A stretch of 64,000 nt of DNA from Microbispora sp. ZYX-F-249 (GTDB taxonomy: Bacteria > Actinomycetota > Actinomycetes > Streptosporangiales > Streptosporangiaceae): assembly GCF_039649665.1 (NCBI RefSeq), contig NZ_JBDJAW010000029.1, positions 1 through 64,000 on the forward strand. The letters run 5' to 3'. Positions 25,140 to 33,747 of the stretch are shown here, piece by piece (within the stretch, counting starts at the first letter, position 1; every line of letters begins with the position of its first letter). The translations under genes and the position numbers were made by a program. Below the pieces are notes generated by a model that saw only the letters and a program-made list of their open reading frames with translations, did not search any database and was not told where the DNA came from.

Positions 25140-26261
25140 GTGAACATCCTGGATCGGGCCCTGCCGTGGGTGCTCGGCGGCGCGGTGTTCCTGCTCTGCG
25201 CGGGCTCCGCGTACGGCTGGGCCGGTGTCGCGACGACGCTGCCCGCCCCCGTGTCGCTGGCGGTCGCCGCGGCCGCGGCGGCGGCCGCCGTCGTCGCCAG
25301 GCGTTCGGTGTGGCCGGTGACCGTGGTGGCGGCTGTCGCCTACATCTGGCTCGCGATGTGGCCGCCCGTGGTCGTGGCCTCCTATTACGCGGGACTCCAG
25401 CTGGGGCGCCGCCGGGCCCTGTGGCTCTACGCGGCCGGCGCGTCCGCCGTGTGGGCGCTGGGCGGAGTCGTCTCCTCTCTGAGCGGCGGCCACCGGGCGC
25501 TGGCGATGGGCTCTTCGCCCAACGTGCTCATCCTGGGTGGTGCGCTGGCCGGGCTTCCCCTGGTGGCCGGCTTGTGGAGCCACGCCAGGCGGCAGGTGCT
25601 CGTGGCCATGCGGGAGCAGGCCGAACAACTGGTGCGGGAGCAGGTCCTGCGCGCGGATCAGGCACGCGCCCAGGAACGCGCCCGCATCGCGCGGGAGATG
25701 CACGACGTGGTCGCGCACCGGGTGTCGCTGATGGTCCTGCACGCGGGCGCGCTGGAGGTCGGCGCGCCGGACGAGCGTACGGCCCGGGCGGCCGCTCTGA
25801 TCGGCGACGTCGGCAGGGAGGCGCTGAGCGACCTGCGCGAGGTGCTCGGCGTCCTGCGCGCGCGGGACGCCTCCCGCGACCCGCAGCCCACACTGGCCGA
25901 CCTCGACCGGCTGCTCGCGCGGTCTCGCGCTCTCGGCCTCGTGGTCAACCGGCGTGACGAGGGCCCGGCCCGCCCGATCGGGCAGTCGGCGGAACGCACC
26001 GCCTATCGGGTGGTGCAGGAGGCGCTGACCAACGTGCACAAGCACGCCGGCGGCGCCGAGACCGACGTGGTCGTCCGTCACCTGCCCGCCGGTCTGGAGG
26101 TCGTCATCCGCAACGCGCCGTCCGCCGCGAGCCGGGTGCTTCCGAAGTCCGGCTGGGGCCTGGTCGGCCTGCGCGAACGCGTCGAGTTGCTCGGGGGCAC
26201 CCTGGAGGCCGGTCCGTGCGAAGGCGGTTTCCAGGTGCGGGCGAGGATTCCCGCCGCATGA
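25140..26261 (+). CDS. NarL-class sensor histidine kinase
   Basis: A 373-residue membrane kinase from GTG 25140. The first 150 residues contain four to five hydrophobic helices with little extracellular loop, so it probably senses within the membrane. A coiled linker (AMREQAEQLVREQVLRADQARAQ) leads to the HisKA_3 box ERARIAREMHDVVAHRVS (His in MHDVVAH). The HATPase part has AYRVVQEALTNVHKHAGG (N-box) and GWGLVGLRERVELLGG (G-box). Its stop overlaps the regulator start (ATGA). The signal is unknown. Confidence 0.9.
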   Translation: MNILDRALPWVLGGAVFLLCAGSAYGWAGVATTLPAPVSLAVAAAAAAAAVVARRSVWPVTVVAAVAYIWLAMWPPVVVASYYAGLQLGRRRALWLYAAGASAVWALGGVVSSLSGGHRALAMGSSPNVLILGGALAGLPLVAGLWSHARRQVLVAMREQAEQLVREQVLRADQARAQERARIAREMHDVVAHRVSLMVLHAGALEVGAPDERTARAAALIGDVGREALSDLREVLGVLRARDASRDPQPTLADLDRLLARSRALGLVVNRRDEGPARPIGQSAERTAYRVVQEALTNVHKHAGGAETDVVVRHLPAGLEVVIRNAPSAASRVLPKSGWGLVGLRERVELLGGTLEAGPCEGGFQVRARIPAA

Positions 26262-26905
26262 TCCGCGTACTGGTCGTCGATGACGAGGCGCTGGTCAGGT
26301 CTGGGCTGCGGATGATCCTGGAATCGGCGGGCGGCGTGGTGGTCGTCGGCGAGGCCCGCGACGGCGAGGAGGCGATCGGCGCGGCCGCCCGGCTCAGGCC
26401 CGAGGTCGTCCTCATGGACGTCCGGATGCCCGGCATGGACGGCCTCACGGCCGCGGGACGGCTCCTGCGCGCCGTCGACGCCCCGAAGGTGGTCATGCTG
26501 ACCACCTTCGACCTGGACGAGTACGTCCACGAGGCGCTGCGTCTCGGCGCCGTGGGATTCCTGCTCAAGGACACCCCGCCACGTGAACTGATCGCCGCGG
26601 TGCGCACGGTCGCCGAGGGCAACGCGACGGTCTCACCCACCGTGCTGAAAAGGATTCTCGGCTCGTTCGCGCACAAGGCGCCCTCGCGGGCCGAGGCCGC
26701 GCGCGAACGGCTCGCCGCGCTCACGGCGAGGGAGGAGGACGTGGTCAGGGCGCTGGCACGCGGCCTGTCGAACGCCGAGATCGGGCGGGAGCTGAAGCTG
26801 TCGGAACCGACCGTGAAGGCGCACGTTAGTCGGCTGCTCGCCAAGCTGGGCCTGGCCAACAGGGTGCAGGCGGCGATCCTCGTGCACGACGCCGACCTCG
26901 CCTGA
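26258..26905 (+). CDS. NarL/LuxR-type response regulator
   Basis: A 215-residue regulator whose ATG 26258 overlaps the kinase stop by four bases. The receiver has VVDDEALVRSG, the phosphorylated Asp in VLMDVRMPGMDGL, Thr in MLTTFDLDEYV and Lys in LLKDTPP. The C-terminal LuxR HTH is LTAREEDVVRALARGLSNAEIGRELKLSEPTVKAHVSRLLAKL, normal in length. It is the obvious partner of the 25140 kinase; targets unknown. Confidence 0.93.
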   Translation: MIRVLVVDDEALVRSGLRMILESAGGVVVVGEARDGEEAIGAAARLRPEVVLMDVRMPGMDGLTAAGRLLRAVDAPKVVMLTTFDLDEYVHEALRLGAVGFLLKDTPPRELIAAVRTVAEGNATVSPTVLKRILGSFAHKAPSRAEAARERLAALTAREEDVVRALARGLSNAEIGRELKLSEPTVKAHVSRLLAKLGLANRVQAAILVHDADLA

Positions 26906-26911
26906 CGCGCA

Positions 26912-26949
26912 CCCGCCTCGCACGGCCGGGCCGGTGACCGGGAGGCGGG
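26912..26949 (+). terminator. hairpin after the response regulator
   Basis: Eight-base arms CCCGCCTC (26912-26919) and GAGGCGGG (26942-26949) enclose a GC-rich loop that can fold further. It begins seven bases after the stop codon. The following stretch to 27137 holds one copy of the ACGAAAGTAGGGG motif and otherwise nothing I recognise. Confidence 0.5.
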
Positions 26950-27137
26950 GCGACGAAAGTAGGGGTGCCGCCCGCCGATCGCCCGATGTGCCGTCACCCG
27001 CGCAGTGCCTAACTTCAGGGGCGTCGGCCCTGACTTCTTTGAGGGATGGGCCCGCGTCCGATCCGGGATCTCCCGGATGTCCTCGACGCTCCCAGGCCGA
27101 CACGGTGTAAGGGTCCCCCACGATCGGAGTCACGCTG

Positions 27138-27755
27138 ATGTCGCACGCCGTCCTCGACCTGGTCCAGCAGGTGATGTCGTCGCCCTGGTTGTACGTGGCG
27201 CTTTTCGCCCTGGCGTTGCTCGACGGGTTCTTCCCTGTCGTGCCGGCCGAGACCTCGGTGATCACCGCCGCGGTGTTCGCCGCGTCGGGCGAGACCAACC
27301 TGGCCCTGGTCATCGGTGTCGCGGCTCTCGGGGCCTGCGCCGGTGACCACATCTCCTACCTGCTCGGCAGCAGGTCGGCGGGCAGGTTGCGGGACAAGAA
27401 GTTGTTCGTCTGGGCGCGCGACACCCTGGCGGAACGGGGTGGCCTCGTGCTCGTCGTGGCCAGGTACATCCCCGGCGGGCGCACCGCGACCACTCTCACC
27501 ATGGGCGCCGTACGGTACCCGCTGCGCTCGTTCACCCTCTTCGACGCGATCGCGGCGGGCTCGTGGGCGGTGTACTCCGGGCTGATCGGCTTCTTCGGCG
27601 GCATGGCGTTCGAGAACGACCCGATCAAGGGCCTGCTCCTCGGCCTCGGCATCGCGCTGTCGATCACCGGGATCGCCGAGCTGGTGAGATGGCTCAGGAA
27701 GCGACGCGCGGCCCGTCCGGCCCCGGAGCGTCTTCCCGCGCGCACGTCCGCCTGA
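27138..27755 (+). CDS. DedA/VTT-domain membrane protein
   Basis: A 205-residue integral membrane protein. ATG 27138 has GGAG eight bases upstream. LLDGFFPVVPAETSVITAAVFAASG and GACAGDHISYLLGSRSAG, then VVARYIPGGRTATTLTMGAVRYPLRSF, are the DedA-family motifs including the re-entrant E and R/G-x-x-P segments. Relatives flip or redistribute undecaprenyl phosphate and other lipids and help keep proton-motive force. The C-terminus is a basic tail (RWLRKRRAARP). It stands alone. Confidence 0.9.
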   Translation: MSHAVLDLVQQVMSSPWLYVALFALALLDGFFPVVPAETSVITAAVFAASGETNLALVIGVAALGACAGDHISYLLGSRSAGRLRDKKLFVWARDTLAERGGLVLVVARYIPGGRTATTLTMGAVRYPLRSFTLFDAIAAGSWAVYSGLIGFFGGMAFENDPIKGLLLGLGIALSITGIAELVRWLRKRRAARPAPERLPARTSA

Positions 27756-27860
27756 CCCTCTCCGGTGATCTCCCCCCGCGCCGGCTGGGAACATGGGAGC
27801 ACGAGACTCGGATCATGTCCCCGTTCTCGGCGTCAGCGTGACGAAACAAGGAGGAGCCGG

Positions 27861-28259
27861 ATGAGCAAGCTCGATGAGAACGCCGTAGCTCTGCTGAAGG
27901 AAGCGGTCCACGCCTGGGTGACGACCATCAGGCCGGACGGATCGCTGCACAACACCGTGGTGTGGGTCGACGTCGACGGAGACGAGGTCGTCTTCAACAC
28001 CGCCGTGGGGCGGGCGAAGGAGCGGCACCTGCGCGACGACCCCCGGGTGTCGGTCAGCGTGCTCGACCCGCAGAACGCCTTCCGCTTCGTCAGCGTCTCG
28101 GGCATCGCGAAGCTGGAGCTGGAAGGCGCGGACGCGGTGATCGACGGCCTGGCGAAGAAATACCTCGGGGTGGACACCTACCCCTACCGGCAGCCGGGGG
28201 AGCAGCGCATCACCGTGCGCGTCGTCCCCGAGAAGGTCATCTCCAGCGCCGGCCGCTGA
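27861..28259 (+). CDS. PPOX-class F420/FMN-dependent split-barrel oxidoreductase
   Basis: A 132-residue protein; ATG 27861 follows AAGGAGGAG. The frame is open upstream to 27765, but that region lacks coding bias. WVTTIRPDGSLHNTVVWVDVDGDEVVFNT, RAKERHLRDDPRVSVSV and KYLGVDTYPYR are the standard features of the actinobacterial pyridoxamine-5'-phosphate-oxidase-like family that binds F420 or FMN. It probably forms a homodimer in the cytosol. The substrate is unknown. It is monocistronic. Confidence 0.88.
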   Translation: MSKLDENAVALLKEAVHAWVTTIRPDGSLHNTVVWVDVDGDEVVFNTAVGRAKERHLRDDPRVSVSVLDPQNAFRFVSVSGIAKLELEGADAVIDGLAKKYLGVDTYPYRQPGEQRITVRVVPEKVISSAGR

Positions 28260-28298
28260 CCCGGGACCGCCGGGGCCGCCCCCACGCCCCAGACCCGC

Positions 28299-28943
28299 TC
28301 ACGAGGCGCGCAGGTAGGCGAGGACGGCGAGCACCCGGCGGTGGTCGTCGGCGTCCGGAGGAAGGTCGAGCTTGGCCAGGATGCTCGCGATGTGCTTGGC
28401 GACGGCCGCCTCGGAGACGAACAGCGCGCGGGCGATCGCGGCGTTGGAGCGGCCCTCCGCGACCAGGGCGAGGACCTCGCGCTCGCGCGGCGTGAGCCGG
28501 GCCAGCGGGTCACCGCGCCCGCGCAGCAGTTGCCTGACCACTTCCGGGTCGATCACCGTGCCGCCGCCCGCGACCGTCGTCACCGCGCCGGCGAACTGCG
28601 CGACGTCGCCGATCCGGTCCTTGAGCAGGTAGCCGACGCCTCCGGCGCCCGCCTGGTCGAGCAGCTCGGCCGCGTAGGTCTGCTCGACGTACTGGCTGAG
28701 CACGAGCACCGGAAGGGACGGCCGGGCCGCCCGCAGCTCCAGCACGGCCCGCAGCCCCTCGTCAGTGAAGCCGGGGGGCATGCGCACGTCCGCGATCACG
28801 ACGTCCGGGTCCCGCTCGGCGACGGCCGCGATCAGCGCGGGTGCGTCGCCCACCGCGGCCGCGACGTCGTACCCGAAGCGCTCCAGCAGGCCGGCCAGGC
28901 CCTCGCGGAGGAGCACCGAGTCTTCGGCGATCACCACGCGCAC
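28299..28943 (-). CDS. NarL/LuxR-type response regulator
   Basis: A 214-residue regulator from GTG 28943, which overlaps the end of its kinase by 13 bases; GGCGGAGA serves as ribosome site. VVIAEDSVLLREG and VIADVRMPPGFTDEGL (phospho-Asp) form the receiver, LLKDRIGDV its Lys. The HTH is LTPREREVLALVAEGRSNAAIARALFVSEAAVAKHIASILAKL. The PPGFTDEG loop is typical of the group paired with long-N-terminus DUF-type kinases next to FtsX-like ABC transporters, as here. Confidence 0.92.
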   Translation of the reverse strand: MRVVIAEDSVLLREGLAGLLERFGYDVAAAVGDAPALIAAVAERDPDVVIADVRMPPGFTDEGLRAVLELRAARPSLPVLVLSQYVEQTYAAELLDQAGAGGVGYLLKDRIGDVAQFAGAVTTVAGGGTVIDPEVVRQLLRGRGDPLARLTPREREVLALVAEGRSNAAIARALFVSEAAVAKHIASILAKLDLPPDADDHRRVLAVLAYLRAS

Positions 28944-30178
28944 GGGATCTCCGCCCTGACCGTGGTCGGGCCGCCGCACGGGCTCTCGACGCCGAGCGTG
29001 CCCTCGACGGCCGCCACCCGGTCGGCGAGCCCGGTCAGGCCGGTGCCGCGCGCGGGGTCCGCTCCCCCGCGCCCGTCGTCGGCGACCTCCAGCACGAGCA
29101 CGCCCCGGCGCAGCCGGCCGCGCACCACGCAGGAACCCGCGCCGCTGTGCTTGGCCACGTTCGCCAGCGCCTCGCAGACGACGTAGTAGGCCGCCGCCTC
29201 CACCCTGGCGGGCAGCCGCCCGTCCAGTGCGATGTCCACCCGGGCGGGCACCGGCGACCTTCCGGCGACGTCGCGTACGGCGGCGGGCAGCCCGCGGTCG
29301 GCGAGCACCTGCGGATGGACCCCGCGGATCAGCTCGCGCAGCTCCGCGAGCGCCTGTCCCGCCAGTTCGCGGGCCTCCTCCAGCCGCAGGGCCGCGGGCG
29401 AGCCCGGCGGAAGGTCGAGCCCGGCCAGGCCGAGCTTCATCGACAGGGCCACCAGCCGCTGCTGCGCGCCGTCGTGCAGGTCGCGCTCGATACGGCGGCG
29501 CTCGGCCTCGAAGGCGTCCACCAGCCGCGCCCGGGACCGCGCGACCTCGCGCGTCTCGGCCTCCTGCGGGACGAGCATCGCCCGCGCCATCGCCGCCCGG
29601 GCGCCCGCCCAGGCGGCGACCGTGTACGCGGCCACGGGCACCAGCAGCAGTCCGGCCGCCGAGCCGATGAAGGTCTCCCCCAGCGTGGCCTCACCCTCGG
29701 GGCTGATCGGCTGCACGACCGGAGAAAGGATCAGCACGGCCGGCCCGGCGATCGCGACCGCCGCCACCAGCAGGTCCACCCAGCCGAGCACGACCAGCGC
29801 CACGAGGGCGTGCCCCGCCTCCCGCCACCCCGGCCACCGGCCGCCCGGCGGCCCGTGCACCGGCTGCCGGTCCGCGAGCCGCAGCCGCCACCGCTCGAAC
29901 CAGGCCACGGGCACCAGCAGCGCGGCGGCCACCAGGACGGCCACCGGAACCGCGGTGATCGCGCCCGCGACGCCGCCGACCGCGCGCGCCGACGACAGCA
30001 CGGTGGCGAACGCGAACCCCGGAACGGCACCGGTCAGCAGGTACGCCAGGGAGCGCCAAGGCCAGACGGAGGTCAGGAAGCGGCCCGGGGGCCCGGTGAG
30101 CGCGTCCAGCGCGGTCCGGGGTGCGAGGGCTGCGGGGGCGGCGGCGGGGGCGATGGGGGCGAGGATGGGGGCGGCCAC
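28931..30178 (-). CDS. NarL-class sensor histidine kinase
   Basis: A kinase of 415 residues from GTG 30178. The frame continues upstream through the antisense of a tandem repeat, giving a low-complexity CRSVS string that I reject as coding. Four or five hydrophobic segments lie in residues 30-220. The HisKA_3 box is ERRRIERDLHDGAQQRLVALS, the family's DLHDGAQQ form. VCEALANVAKHSGA is the N-box and DDGRGGADPARGTGLTGLADRV the G-box. It is divergent from the ABC transporter at 30289, which is the likely regulon. Confidence 0.88.
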   Translation of the reverse strand: MAAPILAPIAPAAAPAALAPRTALDALTGPPGRFLTSVWPWRSLAYLLTGAVPGFAFATVLSSARAVGGVAGAITAVPVAVLVAAALLVPVAWFERWRLRLADRQPVHGPPGGRWPGWREAGHALVALVVLGWVDLLVAAVAIAGPAVLILSPVVQPISPEGEATLGETFIGSAAGLLLVPVAAYTVAAWAGARAAMARAMLVPQEAETREVARSRARLVDAFEAERRRIERDLHDGAQQRLVALSMKLGLAGLDLPPGSPAALRLEEARELAGQALAELRELIRGVHPQVLADRGLPAAVRDVAGRSPVPARVDIALDGRLPARVEAAAYYVVCEALANVAKHSGAGSCVVRGRLRRGVLVLEVADDGRGGADPARGTGLTGLADRVAAVEGTLGVESPCGGPTTVRAEIPCAW

Positions 30179-30285
30179 GGCATCGACGCTAGCCGCTGGA
30201 CGCGCCGGTGTCGGTAGTGCTGGGAATACCTCCGGTTCTCGCCCCAGCGCCAATGCCCGGCGGGCCCGCCGCCGGTTGGCTGAGC

Positions 30286-30405
30286 GACATGACACCAACC
30301 GACATGACACCAGCCGGCGTGACACCGACCGGCGTGACACCGACCGGCGTGACACCGACCGGCATGACACCGACCGGCATGACACCGACCGGCACGACGC
30401 GGGCA
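30286..30405 (+). repeat. 15-bp tandem repeat carrying successive start codons
   Basis: Seven near-identical units of GRCRTGACACCRRCC (30286-30390) plus one degenerate unit to 30405. Each intact unit holds an in-frame ATG or GTG followed by ACACC, so the ABC ATPase could start at any of seven codons and reads MTPT repeats. Copy-number change keeps the frame but would alter the N-terminus and the leader of the gene. Confidence 0.9.
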
Positions 30406-31152
30406 ACCGGGCAGGTGGTCCTGCTCGACTCGGTCCGCGTGGTCTACGGCAGCGGGCCGGGCGCGGTGACCGCTCTTGACGGCGTGACCCTCGGATTCGG
30501 CCGGGGGACCTTCACGGCCGTGATGGGACCGTCGGGCTCCGGCAAGTCCACGCTGCTGCACTGCGCCGCCGGGCTCGATCGTCCGGCGGCCGGGACCGTG
30601 CTCATCGACGGCACCGACCTCGGCCGGCTGGACGAGAAGGCGCTCACCCTGCTGCGCCGGGACAGGGTCGGTTTCGTCTTCCAGGACTACAACCTGGTCG
30701 ACGCGCTCACCGCCGAGGAGAACGTGGCGCTGCCCCTGCGCCTGGCCGGCCGCCGACCCGCCGCCGCCTCGGTGCGCGACGCGCTGGGTGAGGTCGGCCT
30801 GGCCCACCGGGCCGGGCATCGGCCCGCCGAGCTGTCCGGCGGCGAGCGGCAGCGGGTCGCGATCGCCCGCATGCTGATCGCCCGGTCGGAGGGAACCGAG
30901 CCCGCCGTGCTCTTCGCCGACGAGCCGACCGGCGCGCTCGACAGCGCCGCGTCCCGCACGGTCATGGAGCTCCTGCGCGGGCTCGTGGACACCCGCGGGC
31001 AGACCGTCGTGATGGTCACCCACGACCCCGCCGCCGCGGCGTACGCGGACCGGGTGGTGCTGCTGGCGGACGGCAGGATCGACGGGGAGCTGGACCGGTC
31101 GAGCGCCGCCGAGATCGCCGCGCGCATGACCCTGCTGGAGGAAGCGTCGTGA
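30289..31152 (+). CDS. ABC transporter ATPase, MacB/LolD type
   Basis: About 287 residues if ATG 30289 is used; the exact start is uncertain because of the repeat. Walker A is GPSGSGKST, the Q-loop FVFQDYNLVDALTAEENV, the signature LSGGERQRVAIAR, Walker B VLFADEPTGALD, and the H-loop VMVTHDP. The Q-D-Y-N-L form is typical of ATPases paired with FtsX-type permeases. Its stop overlaps the permease start (GTGA). The first 40 residues are low-complexity repeats not found in the family. Likely role: export of a lipid, peptide or antibiotic, or cell-envelope signalling, controlled by the divergent two-component pair. Confidence 0.88.
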   Translation: MTPTDMTPAGVTPTGVTPTGVTPTGMTPTGMTPTGTTRATGQVVLLDSVRVVYGSGPGAVTALDGVTLGFGRGTFTAVMGPSGSGKSTLLHCAAGLDRPAAGTVLIDGTDLGRLDEKALTLLRRDRVGFVFQDYNLVDALTAEENVALPLRLAGRRPAAASVRDALGEVGLAHRAGHRPAELSGGERQRVAIARMLIARSEGTEPAVLFADEPTGALDSAASRTVMELLRGLVDTRGQTVVMVTHDPAAAAYADRVVLLADGRIDGELDRSSAAEIAARMTLLEEAS

Positions 31153-33608
31153 ATTTCGCCCTGCTGCGCTCCCTGCTCCGTGGCCGGTGGACCGGGCTCG
31201 TGGGCAGTTTCGTCGCGCTCTGCCTCGGCACCGTGATCCTCTCCGCGACCACGCTGCTGCTGGCCTCCGCCGGCCCGCGCGTGCCCGAGCGGTACGCCGC
31301 CGCCCCCCTGCTCGTACGCGTCCCCGGCACGCCCGGCGAGGAGAACGGCTTCGGGGAGAACCGGCCCTGGTCCCCCGAGACCGCCGGGTCGCTGGTCCGC
31401 GCGCTGACGTCCGTGCCCGGCGTCGCGGCGGCCGTGCCCGACCGTGCCTTCTACGCCCAGGCCGTCGTCGGCGGCAGGCCGGCGGGCGCGCACGAGGCCC
31501 GGAGCTGGAGCGTCGCCGCGCTGGCGCCGTACCGGCTGGTGGCCGGCCGGGCGCCGGTGAGCGCCGGGGAGGTGGTGCTCGACCGCGCGCTCGGGCTCGT
31601 GCCGGGCTCGCCCGTCACGCTGCTGACGGCGCGCGGACCGGCGCCGTACACGGTCACCGGCCTCACCGACGGCCCCGGGCCGTACGTGTCGGACGGCGAG
31701 GCCGGGCGGCTTGGGGGCGGTGTCAGGGTCGTCGGGCTGCTCATCCGGCCGGGGGCCGATCTCGCCGCGGTACGGGCCGCCGTGTCGCGTGCCGTACGCG
31801 GGGTGGCCGGCGAGTCCGGGGAGGTGCTCGCGGGACCGGACCGGGCGGCGGCCGAATCCGCCGCCGACGCCCGGACCCGCTGGATCGGCATGCAGGTGCT
31901 GACCGCGATGGCACTGCTCGGCGGTTTCGTGTCCGTGTTCCTGGTGGCCTCCACCTTCGCGTTCCGGGTGCACCAGCGGCGTCGTGAGTTCGGTCTGCTG
32001 CGGGCGGCCGGCGCGACCCCGCGTCAGATCCGCCTGATCGTGTACGGCGAGGCGCTCGCCGTCGGCGTGGCCGCGGCCACGGCCGGGACCCTGCTGGGGG
32101 CCGCCGTCGCGCCCGCGGTGGGCGAGGCGCTCGTCGCGGCGGGCGTCGAGCCCTCCTCGTTCGGCGTGCGGTTCACGCCGTGGCCGCCCGCGGGGGCGGT
32201 CGCGGCCGGGATCGCGGCGGCCCTGCTCGGCGCGTGGTCGGCGGCACGCCGGGCCGCCCGGGTCCGTCCCCTGGAGGCGCTGCGCGAGCACGCGGCGGGC
32301 GGCGGGCCGATGACGCGGACGCGGTGGATCGCGGGGACGGTGGCCGTGGCCGGGGGCCTGGCCATGGCGGTGGCGAGCGGTTCGGCCCGGGAGGACGCGC
32401 TGGTGAACGACGTCCTGCTCGCCGCGATGGCGCTGATCGCCGGGCTCACGTTGCTCGCGCCGGTCGTCCTCCCGCCGCTCGTGCGGGCCCTCGCGTGGCC
32501 GATGGCCAGGTCGGCGGTGGGCATGCTGGCGGGGCGCGGCGCGGCGACGGCCGTGCGGCGCACCGCCGCCACCGCGGCCCCGGTGCTGCTCACGGTCGGC
32601 TTCGCCGTGCTCGTCACCGGCATGGTGCGCACGACCGCCGCGGCGTACACCGTGGAGGGGGCCGCGGGCGGCGGCGCGACGGCGGTGCTGGTGCCCGACG
32701 CCGCCCCGGGCCTGCCGGACGCGGCGCTGCGGGCGGCCTCGGCCGCCACGGCCCCGCTTCCCGCCACCGTGTGGGGCGACAGGCCGTTCGCCGCGCTCGG
32801 CGGCGCCGGCCTCGGCGATCTCGGCGGTCTCGACGGTCGCGCCGGCCTCGGCGATCTCGGCGGTCTCGACGGTCTCGACGACGACGCGATGGCGGTCGCC
32901 GGGTGGATCGCGCGGGATCACGGCTGGCGGACGGGAGACCGCGTGCCGATCACCTTCGAGGACGGCCGGACCGTGCGCCTGCGGGTCGCGGCGGTCCTGG
33001 CCGAAGCTCCGGCGGAGGTGCTGGTCTCCCGGGACACGCTCCGCGCCCACGACCCGTCGGCGCTGACCTCCGAGGCGTACGTGTCCGGGCCGCCCGGACG
33101 CGCCTTCCCCGGCCTGGGGGCGAAGACGGTGAGCGTGGCCGACCGCGTGGCCGGCGAGCAGGCGGAGGAGGACCGGCTCGTCTGGCTGTTCACGCTCCTG
33201 CTGGTCGGGGTCTCGGCCGGCTACGCCGGTCTCGCGATCGTCAACGCGCAGGTCATGGCGGCGTCGGCGCGGGTCCGCGACGTCGTGGTCCTGCGCCTGA
33301 CCGGCGCGACACGGCGGCAGGCGATCGCGGCGACCGCCGCCGAGGCGGCTCTCGTCACGGGAACGGGCACCGTGCTCGGCTTCGCGGTGGCCGTCCCCGC
33401 ACTGCTGGGAATGCGCGCCGGGCTGGCGGAGATGGCCGGAGGCGCCGTCCCTCTGGTCGTTCCCTGGCCGACCGTGGCGGCGATCGTCGCCCTATGTCTC
33501 GTCTTGGCGACCACTTCCAGCACGATTTTCACATTCAACACTTCTGCCGCAAAACGTAAAAGACAGACAGAAGCGGATCAAGGGCCGTTTACCAGGGCAG
33601 ACGCGTGA
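31149..33608 (+). CDS. FtsX/MacB-type ABC permease
   Basis: An 819-residue permease from GTG 31149. Helix 1 is near residues 15-40, then a large extracytoplasmic domain, the first FtsX block around 255-380 (MALLGGFVSVFLVASTFAFRV and RREFGLLRAAGATPRQI), two central helices at about 395-450, a second extracytoplasmic domain and the last FtsX block from about 680 (VGVSAGYAGLAIVNAQVM, VVLRLTGATRRQAIA). This duplicated layout is usual for actinomycete exporters. The second outer domain carries a duplicated GLGDLGGLDG peptide. The C-terminus (KRKRQTEADQG) is polar. It forms the membrane part of the 30289 ATPase. Confidence 0.88.
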   Translation: MNFALLRSLLRGRWTGLVGSFVALCLGTVILSATTLLLASAGPRVPERYAAAPLLVRVPGTPGEENGFGENRPWSPETAGSLVRALTSVPGVAAAVPDRAFYAQAVVGGRPAGAHEARSWSVAALAPYRLVAGRAPVSAGEVVLDRALGLVPGSPVTLLTARGPAPYTVTGLTDGPGPYVSDGEAGRLGGGVRVVGLLIRPGADLAAVRAAVSRAVRGVAGESGEVLAGPDRAAAESAADARTRWIGMQVLTAMALLGGFVSVFLVASTFAFRVHQRRREFGLLRAAGATPRQIRLIVYGEALAVGVAAATAGTLLGAAVAPAVGEALVAAGVEPSSFGVRFTPWPPAGAVAAGIAAALLGAWSAARRAARVRPLEALREHAAGGGPMTRTRWIAGTVAVAGGLAMAVASGSAREDALVNDVLLAAMALIAGLTLLAPVVLPPLVRALAWPMARSAVGMLAGRGAATAVRRTAATAAPVLLTVGFAVLVTGMVRTTAAAYTVEGAAGGGATAVLVPDAAPGLPDAALRAASAATAPLPATVWGDRPFAALGGAGLGDLGGLDGRAGLGDLGGLDGLDDDAMAVAGWIARDHGWRTGDRVPITFEDGRTVRLRVAAVLAEAPAEVLVSRDTLRAHDPSALTSEAYVSGPPGRAFPGLGAKTVSVADRVAGEQAEEDRLVWLFTLLLVGVSAGYAGLAIVNAQVMAASARVRDVVVLRLTGATRRQAIAATAAEAALVTGTGTVLGFAVAVPALLGMRAGLAEMAGGAVPLVVPWPTVAAIVALCLVLATTSSTIFTFNTSAAKRKRQTEADQGPFTRADA
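32805..32876 (+). repeat. 36-bp direct repeat inside the permease gene
   Basis: Two adjacent 36-bp copies (32805-32840 and 32841-32876) differ by one base near their 3' ends and encode two copies of AGLGDLGGLDG-R/L in the second outer domain. The unit is a multiple of three, so duplication or loss keeps the frame. Confidence 0.9.
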
Positions 33609-33747
33609 TCAGGCAAAGGAACCGTCAACCCTTCACCGGGAAATCGCAAGGGTTGTGATCCAAAGCGTCCGGGCGACCCTGATTCCGGACATCTCTTATT
33701 AACCTTTTTTTCCTGAGCATTGCATTACGGACGACAAGGGAGGGTTC

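Noticed and set aside
30286-30405. CRISPR-like array
   Set aside because: Units are contiguous 15-mers without spacers and lie inside a coding region; no cas genes are present.
28931-30406. Extension of the 28931 kinase upstream to 30406
   Set aside because: The added N-terminus is the antisense of the 15-bp repeat (CRSVS units) and overlaps the divergent ABC gene; GTG 30178 gives a normal kinase.
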